A program made the position numbers and the translations under genes. Below are positions 43,455 to 52,246 of a stretch of 64,000 nucleotides of DNA, piece after piece. The DNA is from an uncultured Phycisphaerales bacterium (GTDB lineage Bacteria; Planctomycetota; Phycisphaerae; WQYP01). Within the stretch, counting starts at the first letter, position 1. Every line of letters begins with the position of its first letter. Below the pieces are notes generated by a model that was not told the DNA's origin, did no database searches, and saw only the letters and a program-made list of their open reading frames with translations. The stretch spans positions 62,001 through 126,000 of the forward strand of contig CAIMWO010000024.1 in assembly GCA_903845195.1 (NCBI GenBank), given 5' to 3'.

Positions 43455-43856
43455 ATGAAATCAATGCTGGTCCGTATTGCGATAGCCGGCGTATTTGCTC
43501 TGATGATTCCCGCGTGCTCCGCACGCGAAGAGTTTGGCTTCGGAGTCGAGAATCTCACGGGTACTATGGTAGACAACGTCGCGATCAATTATCCAGGCCA
43601 TAGTATTGGGATCGGTGCTCTTGACTCCGGCCCTGGCGCGGCGACTTACTCAGGTCTAGTGGGACGTATTCCCGATGCGGTAGAAGTGGGTTGGACGAGC
43701 CAGGACGGCGTTATGCATGCCTATCCTGTGAGGTTGAAGCCCCTTCCTCCGCCAACGAACACTTCCTACAATGGGACTGAACGCCAGTTATTCTTCGTTA
43801 TTCAACCGGATAATACGGTGATATTTCTGAATCACCACCCACGCTGCACGCAGTAG
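43455..43856 (+). CDS. Putative lipoprotein
   Basis: 133 residues; AGGAG before the ATG. Signal segment LVRIAIAGVFALMIPACS with a lipobox-like IPAC, then a beta-rich domain of about 100 residues (FGFGVENLTGTMVDNVAINYPG; VEVGWTSQDGVMHAYPVRL; QLFFVIQPDNTVIFL). Compact immunoglobulin- or sandwich-like pattern (inference). Lower G+C than neighbours. The next gene begins 6 bases after its stop, so both are in one operon. Confidence 0.6.
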   Translation: MKSMLVRIAIAGVFALMIPACSAREEFGFGVENLTGTMVDNVAINYPGHSIGIGALDSGPGAATYSGLVGRIPDAVEVGWTSQDGVMHAYPVRLKPLPPPTNTSYNGTERQLFFVIQPDNTVIFLNHHPRCTQ

Positions 43857-43862
43857 GCAAAC

Positions 43863-44252
43863 ATGGTACCCGAAGAAACCCGCCCTCCAACCATTGAATA
43901 TCGCTCTCAATCCCAGCCAAGATCCGGGTTTAGGTGGTGGGCCATTGGCGCAATTGCATCGAGCATCGCGGCAGGGCTCGCGCTGAGATTCGTCCTGCTG
44001 ATTATATTTGACATTAGGATGAGGCCGACTGGGATAGTCACGCAAGAAGAGATCGTTGCCATAGGCATCCTCCTCAGTGCTGCATTTCTCTTTGCTCTTC
44101 TGGGAATCGCATTTGCTGTGCAGAGTCTACGAAAACACGAACGGGCATTTGTGCGTGCGATTGTAGCCTTAGCACTGAGCGTACCGATCGCGATGTACGC
44201 CGGCAGACACCTCCTCCACTTCTTATTGTTCCATATACGCAGAGGCTCGTAG
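43863..44252 (+). CDS. Small membrane protein
   Basis: 129 residues with three hydrophobic helices: about 25-48 (WWAIGAIASSIAAGLALRFV), 64-86 (VAIGILLSAAFLFALLGIAF) and 96-116 (VRAIVALALSVPIAMY). N-terminus is hydrophilic and cytoplasmic-like (PEETRPPTIEYRSQ). No family recognised. Paired with the lipoprotein gene upstream. Confidence 0.55.
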   Translation: MVPEETRPPTIEYRSQSQPRSGFRWWAIGAIASSIAAGLALRFVLLIIFDIRMRPTGIVTQEEIVAIGILLSAAFLFALLGIAFAVQSLRKHERAFVRAIVALALSVPIAMYAGRHLLHFLLFHIRRGS

Positions 44253-44301
44253 TCTACAGTCCTCTGGTTTCTTCTCACCTGACAAAGATTCTCCGCCCCC
44301 T

Positions 44302-44558
44302 GTTCCCCACATCCGCGTTCATCCGCGTTTGTCTGCGGTTAATCCTCGTCGTCTTCGTGCGCTTCGTGACTTCGTGGTAACGTCGTCGTCATTCCTGTCG
44401 CGCCGCGTTCATTTGTGGCAAATTTACGTCGTCCTAACGCCCATTTTAAAAACCTCTGTGCGTCCTCCGTGCCTCTGCGACTCTGTGGTGAAATTTTTCT
44501 TCCCTCTCAAAATTCGTGTTCATTCGTGTTCATTTGTGGCTAATTTACCGTCGTCGTC
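44302..44558 (+). repeat. Array of five word-repeat blocks separated by CGTCGTC linkers
   Basis: Blocks in order: ATCCGCGTTCATCCGCGTTT... (44310-44345), CTTCGTGCGCTTCGTGACTT... (44353-44380), GCGTTCATTTGTGGCAAATT... (44398-44426), CCTCTGTGCGTCCTCCGTGC... (44452-44499), ATTCGTGTTCATTCGTGTTC... (44512-44547). Four of the blocks are followed by CGTCGTC-type linkers (44346, 44381, 44427, 44549). The last block supplies the stop of the convergent glycosidase and the linker encodes its terminal Arg run. No cas gene or regular spacing, so not CRISPR. Confidence 0.7.
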
Positions 44559-46791
44559 TGCCCCCCCCAATTCTCACATCCCGCCCCGTCGGCATCACCC
44601 GCAGATCAACCACCTCCCCACCTCGCACTTTCCCCTCCACCACTCCCCCCTGCGGCACATGCAATCGGAAATCAGCCTCCCAACCCCGCGGCCATGCCGG
44701 CAAAAGCAAAACCTCCTCCCCCTCCGCCTGGCACAACATCAACTGCAGCGTATTGAGAATGTTCGCCCCGTGATCGACATCCGGCACCGCATCGTAAATC
44801 GGACCCCACATCGCCGGGAATCGATTCCCCGGATTCTTCAACCGGCAATTGTCGACCAGGATCTTCCGCGCATCGGCCGTCAACCCCAGCGTCGCCGCGA
44901 CCATCCCATGCTGCTGCCAGCCCGAGTAACTCGCCTTGTCCGGCGCCCATCCCCTTTCGAACGGCTGAAAGGACCCCGCAACCGTCCATGCATGCCGATA
45001 GCTCGCAATCGCCATCACCAACTGCGGCTTCCCCACGCCGAAAAGCCTAAACGGAAACATCGCGTAAAACTCCGGCGCTTCCACATTCTTCCGCTCGCGC
45101 TGATAGATCCGCCCCGGAGCAATCACCTTCACGCCATCGACCGTCTCCACCGGAATCTCCGGCGACATCTGGCGCAAGCGCTCAAAAAATCCCCGCTGAG
45201 CCACCTTGCCCGCCGGCAGCGCCAGTACGCGTTCCAGCACCGCATGCATCCCCGCCACCACCGTGATCGGGTCCGTCGCATCCCAATAGGTCTCCACCGC
45301 ATGCAGCGGCCCGATGACGATCTTCCCGCCGTCCCGTTCCTTGAATCGCGTCTCGATATACCGCAGCAAATCGTACGCATACGGCAGCAGCTCATCCCGC
45401 AAAAACCCTTCATCCGCCGTGTAATCGTAATAGTCCAGCATCAACTGCAGCAGCTCCAGCCCCGGCGAAATATCCACCGCACCGCCCCACCGATTCTGCG
45501 AATACCCCACCGGCAATCCCGTGCGATCCGCCCCGTAAATACCGCGCTCCTGCAACCCAAACGTCTGCATGATCTCCGTGTTGTGCTGCCCCGCAGCCCC
45601 GTAATAAATCTTCGCCCGCATCCGGTTCAAATCCCAGAACGACCGGTAGAAACGAAACATCTCGCGAACCGCCCGCGCCTCGCCGCGGGCCAGCATCGAC
45701 AAGTACGGCAACCGCAGATTCTGATACAGCGTCCAATGTCCCCACGACCGCAGATCAGGGTTCACCTCGAGCGTCGGCTCTTTCGCCGGCGCATCGGTGT
45801 AATACGGCGCCAGCGTCCTGACCGTCACCGCCCCATCGCCCGCAGGCATCTGATTGAAGTGCGCCCCATTGAACCGGATCGGAAAACTCCCTCCCGCCGC
45901 ACACGCCAACATCCACTTCGTCAGCGTATACGCCTGCGTCACCAGCCGGGCCTCTTCATCACCATCGACAAAGATCCAACTCTGATCCCAATACTTGTTC
46001 CACCATGCCGCCGTCCGCCGCCGGGCCTCCGCAGCCGCGCCAGCCCGCGCATCGACCTCCATCAGCTCTGCAATCCAAGCCTCAACCATCGGCCTCTGCC
46101 CCCCGCACGTCGTCACCTTCACCGCAAACGATTTCACCGGCCCTGCCGTCGTCAGCGCACTGCCGGACTGCTTCGTCTCACCCGCCAGCGTCATCCATCC
46201 GCCAAACGTCCGATCCCCCAGCGTGTCCGGCACCACCTCCGGATGATCCTTGAGCCCCGCCAACTCCGCCAAATACCCAATGCACGTCGGACCGTTGCGA
46301 TGATAGAACAACACCCCTTCGTCTGATCCCCGCACCACATCAGCGGACTCCACAATATCCGTCCCGCTCCCCGCGATCGGCGAGTCGCTTCCGGACGCCC
46401 GCGGCGCCGTCCGCCAACTCTGCAAAATCGCCGTCACCGTCGTCGCCGTCTGAAATTCCCCGGTCACATGCACCACCGGAAATTCCGCATCCACAAACAC
46501 CCGCAGCCGCGCATCTGCCGCCTCAATCTCGACCACCCCCTCGCGCAACTTCAACTCCTCGCGAAACGCCGCGCCCTTGGCAAACGGGTTCGGCGACAGA
46601 CGCACCCGCACCTTCGCCAGCTTCACGTTCCGATCCAACTCCGTGAGCGCATCCGACCGCGAAAGAAAAAATTGCAGGTCCCCATCCTCCTCCACCCACA
46701 AACTGATCCCCACTTCCCCATTCCCCAGCGGCATCGCATCCCGTTCCGATTTCCCCGGCTGCTCCCAAACCACGTTGTACCGATCGAGCAT
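44545..46791 (-). CDS. Six-hairpin (GH95-related, DUF5703-like) intracellular glycosidase
   Basis: 748 residues from ATG 46791; a TTG seven codons earlier is possible. N-terminal beta-sandwich (DRYNVVWEQPGKSERDAMPLGNGEVGISLWV, the DUF5703-type start) and a large alpha/alpha barrel (CAAGGSFPIRFNGAHFNQ; NPDLRSWGHWTLYQNLRLPYL; FPAMWGPIYDAVPDVDHGAN), then a short C-terminal sandwich. No signal peptide, so it should act on internalised oligosaccharides. Substrate unknown; related to the 22857-25259 protein in fold only. The last residues (RIGGGRRRR) derive from a dispersed repeat linker. An 11-bp array precedes the gene. Confidence 0.65.
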   Translation of the reverse strand: MLDRYNVVWEQPGKSERDAMPLGNGEVGISLWVEEDGDLQFFLSRSDALTELDRNVKLAKVRVRLSPNPFAKGAAFREELKLREGVVEIEAADARLRVFVDAEFPVVHVTGEFQTATTVTAILQSWRTAPRASGSDSPIAGSGTDIVESADVVRGSDEGVLFYHRNGPTCIGYLAELAGLKDHPEVVPDTLGDRTFGGWMTLAGETKQSGSALTTAGPVKSFAVKVTTCGGQRPMVEAWIAELMEVDARAGAAAEARRRTAAWWNKYWDQSWIFVDGDEEARLVTQAYTLTKWMLACAAGGSFPIRFNGAHFNQMPAGDGAVTVRTLAPYYTDAPAKEPTLEVNPDLRSWGHWTLYQNLRLPYLSMLARGEARAVREMFRFYRSFWDLNRMRAKIYYGAAGQHNTEIMQTFGLQERGIYGADRTGLPVGYSQNRWGGAVDISPGLELLQLMLDYYDYTADEGFLRDELLPYAYDLLRYIETRFKERDGGKIVIGPLHAVETYWDATDPITVVAGMHAVLERVLALPAGKVAQRGFFERLRQMSPEIPVETVDGVKVIAPGRIYQRERKNVEAPEFYAMFPFRLFGVGKPQLVMAIASYRHAWTVAGSFQPFERGWAPDKASYSGWQQHGMVAATLGLTADARKILVDNCRLKNPGNRFPAMWGPIYDAVPDVDHGANILNTLQLMLCQAEGEEVLLLPAWPRGWEADFRLHVPQGGVVEGKVRGGEVVDLRVMPTGRDVRIGGGRRRR

Positions 46792-46855
46792 GCTCACGGT
46801 GCAAAACCTCAAAATAGGATGAAAAACACACCCAAAATGATGTCAATACCATGCA

Positions 46856-46910
46856 AAACGATGTCAAAAGCAGGTCAAAACGGGTCCAAATCGAGTCCAA
46901 ATGAGGTCGA
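46856..46910. repeat. Five-unit, 11-bp-period imperfect tandem array
   Basis: Units (plus strand): AAACGATGTCA, AAAGCAGGTCA, AAACGGGTCCA, AATCGAGTCCA, AATGAGGTCGA. Each keeps AA at the start and GTC at positions 8-10 (TGTC/GGTC/GTCC). The period equals about one helical turn. It lies just upstream of the glycosidase gene and just after the stop of the preceding gene, where a regulator could bind. Further degenerate units may extend left to about 46834. Confidence 0.55.
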
Positions 46911-46912
46911 TT

Positions 46913-47338
46913 TCAGTCCAGTTTTTCCGGCTCCAACCGGATGTTTTTCTCCCCCGCCGCCTTCTTCTCCTGGTATTTTTTCACCCAGGTCTCCCAACTC
47001 TTCCCCGCCGCCGGATCGCGCCCCGAAAACTCCAGCCCCGCGATCTCCCCATAAGAAATCGCCACCTTCTCGTCTGTATCCTTAACGAACAACCGTACTT
47101 GCGCGTCCGCCAAACTTTTGCCCGGACGGCGATCGAAGATGTAACCTTCGACTTTCGTCCCGTCTTTCTTCGTGATCGTTACATCCCCACGGAAATCAAA
47201 CGCCTTCTCGAGCGCCTCTCGTAACTCCTCATCCGAAGCCAACTTGGGAACCCACCCCTCCAACTTTTCATGCACAAACCCCGGCGCATGTTCCATCTCA
47301 TCAGGATTCTGCGGCATCGCTTTGGTTTCTTGCGGCAT
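46913..47338 (-). CDS. Conserved-looking hypothetical protein downstream of hpnH
   Basis: 141 residues, charged, soluble, no signal peptide. Centre: FRGDVTITKKDGTKVEGYIFDRR and VAISYGEIAGLEFSGRDPAAGKSWETWVKKY. The strand-rich middle with D-G-T-x-x-x-G-Y-x-F is reminiscent of small beta-barrel (Sm/PRC-like) folds (inference). It begins 57 bases after the hpnH stop on the same strand, so it may be co-transcribed; its job is unknown. Confidence 0.6.
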   Translation of the reverse strand: MPQETKAMPQNPDEMEHAPGFVHEKLEGWVPKLASDEELREALEKAFDFRGDVTITKKDGTKVEGYIFDRRPGKSLADAQVRLFVKDTDEKVAISYGEIAGLEFSGRDPAAGKSWETWVKKYQEKKAAGEKNIRLEPEKLD

Positions 47339-47395
47339 GGGAACTCCGAACTGTATGTGGCATCAATAGATGCATCAAAAATTGAAAATTAAAAA

Positions 47396-48526
47396 TCAAA
47401 CCCCAGCGGTCTCACGCTCCGCAGGCTTGGCAGCGCTGACCGTCAGCGGCACCGGAGCACTATGCGGCGCATCTCCAGGCTCATCAAGGGCTTCCAGCGC
47501 CGCCTTGTTCGGATGGCTGTTGAAAATCATCGATCGTACCGTGGCAAACATGCCCGTGATCGAACCAAAAGTTTCATCCACCGCCGACGCCTCGTAACCA
47601 CTGTGCACCATGCAGTTTGCGCATTTCGGATTGCCGCTCTCGGTCCCGTAGTTGTGCCATTCCGTAGCGTCCGTCAGTTCCTTAAACGTGTCCGCATACC
47701 CATCCTGCAGCAGATAACAAGGCTTCTGCCAACCGAAAATGTTGTACGTAGGCATGCCCCAAGGCGTGCACTTGTAATGGCGCTTGCCCATCAGGAATTC
47801 AAGGAAAAGCACGCTCTGATTAAATCGCCACGTTTTTTTGCGATTGGAAAGAATCTTCGAAAAGAGCTTGCGCGTCTTGGCACGCCCCAAAAAGTGCTGC
47901 TGATCCGGGGCTTTGTCGTACGAATATCCCGGCGAAAGCATCATGCCTTCGACCCCAAGGGTCATCATTTCGTCGAAGAACTTGCGGACGGAGACCGCGT
48001 CCGCCCCCTCGAAAAGCGTGGTATTAGTTGTGACACGGAACCCGCGTTTCACAGCCTCTTTGACGCCTTCGATGGCGATGTCATAGCCACCCTCGCGGCA
48101 CACGGAAAAATCATGGTGTTCCTTCTGCCCGTCCATGTGGACCGAGAAGGTCAGATACTTGCTGGGCTTGAACAGATCAATTTTTTCCTTGAGCAGCAGC
48201 GCGTTGGTGCACAGATAGATGTATTTCTTGCGTTCTACAAGGCCTTCAACAATTTCCTTGATCTGCGGGTGCAGCAGCGGTTCGCCACCGGGAATGCTCA
48301 CCATCGGGGCGCCACATTCTTCGACCGCCTGGAAGCATTGTTCGGGACTAAGATTTTTCTTGAGAATATGGGGGGGATATTGGATTTTGCCACACCCCGC
48401 GCAGGCCAAATTGCAGCGGAACAGTGGTTCCAGCATGAGCACGAGGGGATAGTGTTTACGACGCGCGAGCTTCTGTTTAAGCACGTAAGTCGCAACGGTC
48501 CACATCTGCGAGATCGGTACACCCAT
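47396..48526 (-). CDS. hpnH: Hopanoid biosynthesis radical SAM protein HpnH (adenosylhopane synthase)
   Basis: 376 residues from ATG 48526. Radical SAM cluster cysteines Cys38, Cys42, Cys45 in FRCNLACAGCGK; GGEPLLHPQI; TFSVHMDGQKEHHD; a C-terminal cysteine set (KCTPWGMPTYNIFGWQKPCYLL; CANCMVHSGYEA). HpnH adds an adenosyl group to diploptene to start the extended hopanoid side chain. Full length. The stop lies in an AAAATTGAAAATTAAAAATC-type low-complexity repeat. Divergent from the hpnG-containing operon; shc is not in the window. Confidence 0.95.
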   Translation of the reverse strand: MGVPISQMWTVATYVLKQKLARRKHYPLVLMLEPLFRCNLACAGCGKIQYPPHILKKNLSPEQCFQAVEECGAPMVSIPGGEPLLHPQIKEIVEGLVERKKYIYLCTNALLLKEKIDLFKPSKYLTFSVHMDGQKEHHDFSVCREGGYDIAIEGVKEAVKRGFRVTTNTTLFEGADAVSVRKFFDEMMTLGVEGMMLSPGYSYDKAPDQQHFLGRAKTRKLFSKILSNRKKTWRFNQSVLFLEFLMGKRHYKCTPWGMPTYNIFGWQKPCYLLQDGYADTFKELTDATEWHNYGTESGNPKCANCMVHSGYEASAVDETFGSITGMFATVRSMIFNSHPNKAALEALDEPGDAPHSAPVPLTVSAAKPAERETAGV

Positions 48527-48953
48527 ACCGGAATCCTTCCTTGGGCAAATCGGAGTCAAGTTGGCAAATGATACCGGGTTACTGCGGTCGTTCCAACAGC
48601 GATCTCATCTTAAGATGCAAAATTCAACCTGAACGTCCGCAATTGGGTAAGGCGATCCATCCGACACGGGGCGCGAGAAGCGGCAAAACGACCAAGAAAC
48701 GGCGGTGCGCGGTTTGTCGTACCCAGAGCAGATCTCGCCACTTTGTCGCACCAAATCAGGCATGGCACGTTAAGAATGCACAAAAAAACAATCACAAATA
48801 TCGCCTATAATCACGAAGTCTCTCCCAAATTTCACAAGCGCCACACCCCAGCTTAATGCTGAAGGAACATGCTTTGCGGTATTGTTTTATTGGCCACGAG
48901 CCGGACAAATTTGCGGAGAAACGGCTAGGAAGTGTGCAGGAAGCGAGGAACTT
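48527..48953. other. Divergent intergenic region between hpnH and a small gene
   Basis: 427 bases. TATAAT at 48806-48811 is a possible -10 for the plus-strand gene at 48954, but no -35 is apparent. The rest shows no reading frame with recognised features, no RNA gene, and no repeat. Confidence 0.4.
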
Positions 48954-49187
48954 ATGCGTGAACGTTTGATTGTGAGTACGGATTCGGCAGGTGTTCCCAA
49001 GGCAGAAGTTCCTTTCTCATGCATGTGGGATCTCGTGGAGTATCTGTCCATTCAACGGATGGCGGTGTCATACCACTACCAGGCAACGCATTTCGAAGTG
49101 ACGTTTCCGCGCGTCGATAAGATGACAGCACAACAGATCTTAGATCACTGGGCAACATCCCAGTCACAAGTGCTACAAACCGCGTAG
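48954..49187 (+). CDS. Small hypothetical protein
   Basis: 77 residues from ATG 48954, with GAGGAA upstream. RERLIVSTDSAGVPKAEVPFSCMWDLVEYLSIQRM, then a strand (VSYHYQATHFEVTFPRVD) and a short C-terminal helix (AQQILDHWATSQ). Small alpha/beta protein, no recognised family. Ends just before a very strong terminator and is separate from hpnG. Confidence 0.6.
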   Translation: MRERLIVSTDSAGVPKAEVPFSCMWDLVEYLSIQRMAVSYHYQATHFEVTFPRVDKMTAQQILDHWATSQSQVLQTA

Positions 49188-49220
49188 GGGAGAGGCCCCC
49201 TGGGGAGGCCAGTGAAGTGG

Positions 49221-49266
49221 ACGCTGCCGGACGAGAGTAAGGTCTCGCCCGGCAGCGTGCGTTTTT
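49221..49266 (+). terminator. Strong intrinsic terminator
   Basis: ACGCTGCCGG (49221-49230) pairs perfectly with CCGGCAGCGT (49249-49258), with an inner CGAGA/TCTCG stem, followed by GCGTTTTT. Confidence 0.9.
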
Positions 49267-49319
49267 GCGATAAGCTGAGGCTGGTGTAAGCGAAGTGGGA
49301 TGAGGGTAGAATCAAGGAT

Positions 49320-50042
49320 GTGAAGAAACGCATCAGCATTTTGACAGCAGTGGAGATGGAGGCCGCAGCAATCGCGCAGCGATTGCAGCTACGAGCACAC
49401 CCAAGTCTTGCACTGGCATGGAGTTCAGAGTGTGTGCAAGTGGTGGTGGTGGGGATTCGGGCGGTGCGACTAGCGGAGGTTGTCGGCTGGGTGAGAGAGT
49501 TTGAGCCAGCCGGAACCATCATTGCCGGAGTGGGCGGGGGCTTGGCGCCGCAGCTGAAAGTGGGCGACGTCGTGGTCGATGGAAGGCTTCATAAAGAATT
49601 GCCGGGCGTGCATTTAGGTAGGATTCACACCGCAGAGAAAATCGTGGCCACGCCCGAGGAGAAAGCTGAACTATTCGCGCGGACTGGGGCGCTGACGGTG
49701 GATATGGAAACCGGACTGATTCAGCCCCATTTGGGCGCGTTTTGGTCGAAAAAAGCGTGCGAAATGAACCCAAATGTAGTGAATTTGGAGCTAATTCCAA
49801 CGATTTTGGCGGTACGCGCGATTTCGGATGCAGCGGATATGACGCTGGATGCGAGGATGCTCACGCTGGTTGATGCGATGGGCCGCCCGCGGATGGGAAA
49901 GGTGCTTGGAATGCTTCTGCGGCGGCCGGCGATGATTGGTGAGTTACTATCGCTGCGGCGACAGACCAATGCGGCGTTGCAGGGCTTGGTAGAGGTCGTC
50001 GAGAAACTCACGACGAACCCTGAGATATGGTTGGAGTGCTGA
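49320..50042 (+). CDS. hpnG: HpnG-type hopanoid nucleosidase/phosphorylase
   Basis: 240 residues from GTG 49320 (start uncertain; the Shine-Dalgarno is too close). Nucleoside-phosphorylase-like fold: ISILTAVEMEAAAIAQRL, VVVVGIRAVRLAEVV, GTIIAGVGGGLAPQLKVGDVVVDGR, ALTVDMETGLI (M-E-T active-site motif), LTLVDAMGRPRMGKVL. HpnG releases adenine from adenosylhopane to give ribosylhopane or phosphoribosylhopane. Its stop overlaps the histidine phosphatase start (TGATG), which argues the two act in sequence. Confidence 0.82.
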   Translation: MKKRISILTAVEMEAAAIAQRLQLRAHPSLALAWSSECVQVVVVGIRAVRLAEVVGWVREFEPAGTIIAGVGGGLAPQLKVGDVVVDGRLHKELPGVHLGRIHTAEKIVATPEEKAELFARTGALTVDMETGLIQPHLGAFWSKKACEMNPNVVNLELIPTILAVRAISDAADMTLDARMLTLVDAMGRPRMGKVLGMLLRRPAMIGELLSLRRQTNAALQGLVEVVEKLTTNPEIWLEC

Positions 50043-50746
50043 TGCGTTTGTTTATCGTTCGTCATGCGGATCCGGATTATCCGAATAACACCATCACACC
50101 GACAGGGCACAAGGAAGCGCAGGCACTGGTGCCGCGGATGGTGAAGTTGAAGCCGGATCGGTTGTATTCGTCTCCGCTGGGGCGAGCGATTCACACGGGG
50201 CAGTACACTGCCAAGGCGCTGGGGATGAAGTTGGAGATTGAGTCGTGGACGCAGGAAATTCCCGGTACGGATGTGGAAATCGATCCATGGGGACGAATGG
50301 TGGCCTGGGATGTGCCGGGGGAATTGATCCGGGCGAAGCGACCGCTACCGAAACACGACGACTGGCACACGATGGAATGGTTTGCGAAGTCCACGGTGCG
50401 GCAGTCGTTTGAACAGCTGCAAAAACATTCGGATGAGTTTCTGGCGCGGCATGGGTATGTGCGTGAGGAGGGGCGGTATCGATGCGAGAAGCCGCATCGG
50501 GAGAAGATCGTGGTATTTTGTCATGGGGGGTTTGGGTTGACGTGGCTGTCGCACTTGCTGGAGATTCCGTTGCCGCTGATGTGGTCGGCGTTCTGGTTGG
50601 CGCCGACCTCGGTGACAACGGTGCTGTTCGATGAGCGCTCGAAAAAGTGGGCGGTGCCACGATGCGTAGGGCTGTGTGATGTTTCCCATCTGTATGCGGC
50701 GGGCATGACGACGACGCCCCACGGACTGAAAGCGAATTTCGAGTAA
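50042..50746 (+). CDS. Histidine phosphatase coupled to hpnG
   Basis: 234 residues; ATG 50042 overlaps the hpnG stop (TGATG). Phosphoglycerate-mutase/histidine-phosphatase superfamily: RLFIVRHADPDYPNN with catalytic His8 in R-H-A, LYSSPLGRAIHTGQYTA with the second Arg, FCHGGFGLTWLS with the second catalytic His. Members dephosphorylate sugar phosphates, nucleotides or phosphoproteins. An adjacent, translationally coupled HpnG that can produce a phosphoribosyl-lipid makes a hopanoid-phosphate substrate attractive (inference). No membrane segment. Confidence 0.85.
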   Translation: MRLFIVRHADPDYPNNTITPTGHKEAQALVPRMVKLKPDRLYSSPLGRAIHTGQYTAKALGMKLEIESWTQEIPGTDVEIDPWGRMVAWDVPGELIRAKRPLPKHDDWHTMEWFAKSTVRQSFEQLQKHSDEFLARHGYVREEGRYRCEKPHREKIVVFCHGGFGLTWLSHLLEIPLPLMWSAFWLAPTSVTTVLFDERSKKWAVPRCVGLCDVSHLYAAGMTTTPHGLKANFE

Positions 50747-50787
50747 AAATCCCAGATCTACTTGCGCTCAAGGCGCTCAGATTTTGA

Positions 50788-52113
50788 CTACGGCAAATAC
50801 GCTCCGGCTTCGCGCAGTCTCTTGCGTAGCGCGGTGACGTCGATTGCGTGGACGTCGATACTGGGGGCTTTCAGGGCCTGGGCGGCCGCAGCGCCGGCGG
50901 CTTCACCCATGGCCAGGCAGACGGGCATGACACGGACCGAGCCTTGGACGGGACGGTCGCAGGAAATGGAACGCCCGGCGACGAGGACGTTACGCAGTCC
51001 TTTGGGGGTGAGACAGCGGTACGGAATGCCGTGGGACTCGCCGGGGTTGTAGCGGAAGCTGCGTTTTTCGAAATCGGCGGAGTCGGTGCGTTTGTGGGCC
51101 TCGGCCTTGGCATGGTGGACGTCGATGAAGTAGCTGTTGCGGCAGATTTCATCATCGAAGGATTTGCGGGCGAGGTAATCGTCGAGCGTGAGTTCGTAAT
51201 CACCGACGATGCGGCGGGTTTCGCGGACGCCCAGAAGTGATCCGGTCATGACGAGAAAGGCGTTGCCGAAAACGGCGGGGTAATACTCGGCGAAGGCGTC
51301 GCGCATCGCGGCGGCGATTTTTCGGCCGTGGATAACGGCCTTGGATACGCTGAATGGATCGGTATTGTCGACCTGCCAAACGTGGCCGGCGTTGAAGCCG
51401 ACGCAGCCGGGGCCGATGGTGTTATTGCAGCAGTGCGTGTCGGGAATGAGCGGATGCTTGCCTTCGGCGACGATGCGGTTGAGGTTGATGCCGGCGGGTG
51501 CAAAGCGGTAGGCATATTCGTCGACGTTGGCGAGGACAAAACAGTGTGTGGCGGGCTGCAAGTCGCCGGAGTCATCATCACCCTTGTGGAATTCTGCGCC
51601 GGCCCAGGCGGTCAGATCGGCATCGCCGGTGGTGTCGATGTAGACCTTGGCGCGATAGGCGTTCAGGCCAGCTTTGTTAGCAACAACGATTGCGGTGACG
51701 TTGCCGGCGCCGTCGGTTTCAACGGAGGCAAGGAGGGTATCGAAGAGTACGGTGACCCCGAAGGAAGTGACGAGGTCGTCGTAAACGCGTTTGAGTTTTT
51801 CGGGATCGATGGGGACCCAATCGAGCTGCTTTTCGGGGATATGGTGGGCGCCGGCTTTGGAGGCGAGGAAGACGCGCTCGGCGAGGCCGCGGTAGACCAT
51901 CTTTTCTTTGTCGGAAAACGGGCACCAGGCGGGGACGAGGGCGGAGGTGCCCATGCCGCCGAGGCTGCAGGTGCGTTCGATCAGGAGCGTACGAGCGCCG
52001 TCGCGGGCCGCGGCGGCGGCTGCAGTGCAGCCGGATGGGCCGCCACCGATGACGATGACGTCGAAGGAGTCGTCGAGGGGAATCTGGCGGGAAGGGAGTG
52101 TGTGGGTGTTCAT
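50788..52113 (-). CDS. FAD-dependent oxidoreductase
   Basis: 441 residues from ATG 52113 (GAGG upstream); a longer version from 52248 has no support. N-terminal Rossmann FAD site DVIVIGGGPSGCTAAAAAARDGARTLLIE (about 18-46), CSLGGMGTSALVPAW, AKVYIDTTGDADLTAWAG, and the C-terminal FAD ribityl-binding RNVLVAGRSISCDRPVQGSVRVMPVCLAMGEAAGAA. This is the PF12831-type FAD oxidoreductase common in Planctomycetes next to carbohydrate genes. Substrate unknown. Divergent from the beta-mannosidase gene by 133 bases. Confidence 0.88.
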   Translation of the reverse strand: MNTHTLPSRQIPLDDSFDVIVIGGGPSGCTAAAAAARDGARTLLIERTCSLGGMGTSALVPAWCPFSDKEKMVYRGLAERVFLASKAGAHHIPEKQLDWVPIDPEKLKRVYDDLVTSFGVTVLFDTLLASVETDGAGNVTAIVVANKAGLNAYRAKVYIDTTGDADLTAWAGAEFHKGDDDSGDLQPATHCFVLANVDEYAYRFAPAGINLNRIVAEGKHPLIPDTHCCNNTIGPGCVGFNAGHVWQVDNTDPFSVSKAVIHGRKIAAAMRDAFAEYYPAVFGNAFLVMTGSLLGVRETRRIVGDYELTLDDYLARKSFDDEICRNSYFIDVHHAKAEAHKRTDSADFEKRSFRYNPGESHGIPYRCLTPKGLRNVLVAGRSISCDRPVQGSVRVMPVCLAMGEAAGAAAAQALKAPSIDVHAIDVTALRKRLREAGAYLP

Positions 52114-52246
52114 GGGTACCTCAAAGGGAAAGGCGAAGAATCTCATATTACTGAATGACGGGGGCCAGAGCGAGAGCGAACGATTTCGCGGATGAGTTAC
52201 ACGCACTATCATCGTGGACTGTGACACACATTCTGGCGGGTATTTC

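Noticed and set aside
44302..44558. CRISPR array
   Set aside because: Blocks differ in sequence and length, there are no regular spacers and no cas genes.
44329..46326. 665-codon plus-strand frame through the repeat array and the glycosidase
   Set aside because: Arg/Pro/His-rich product without domains, begins inside a repeat array and is antisense to a recognisable glycosidase.
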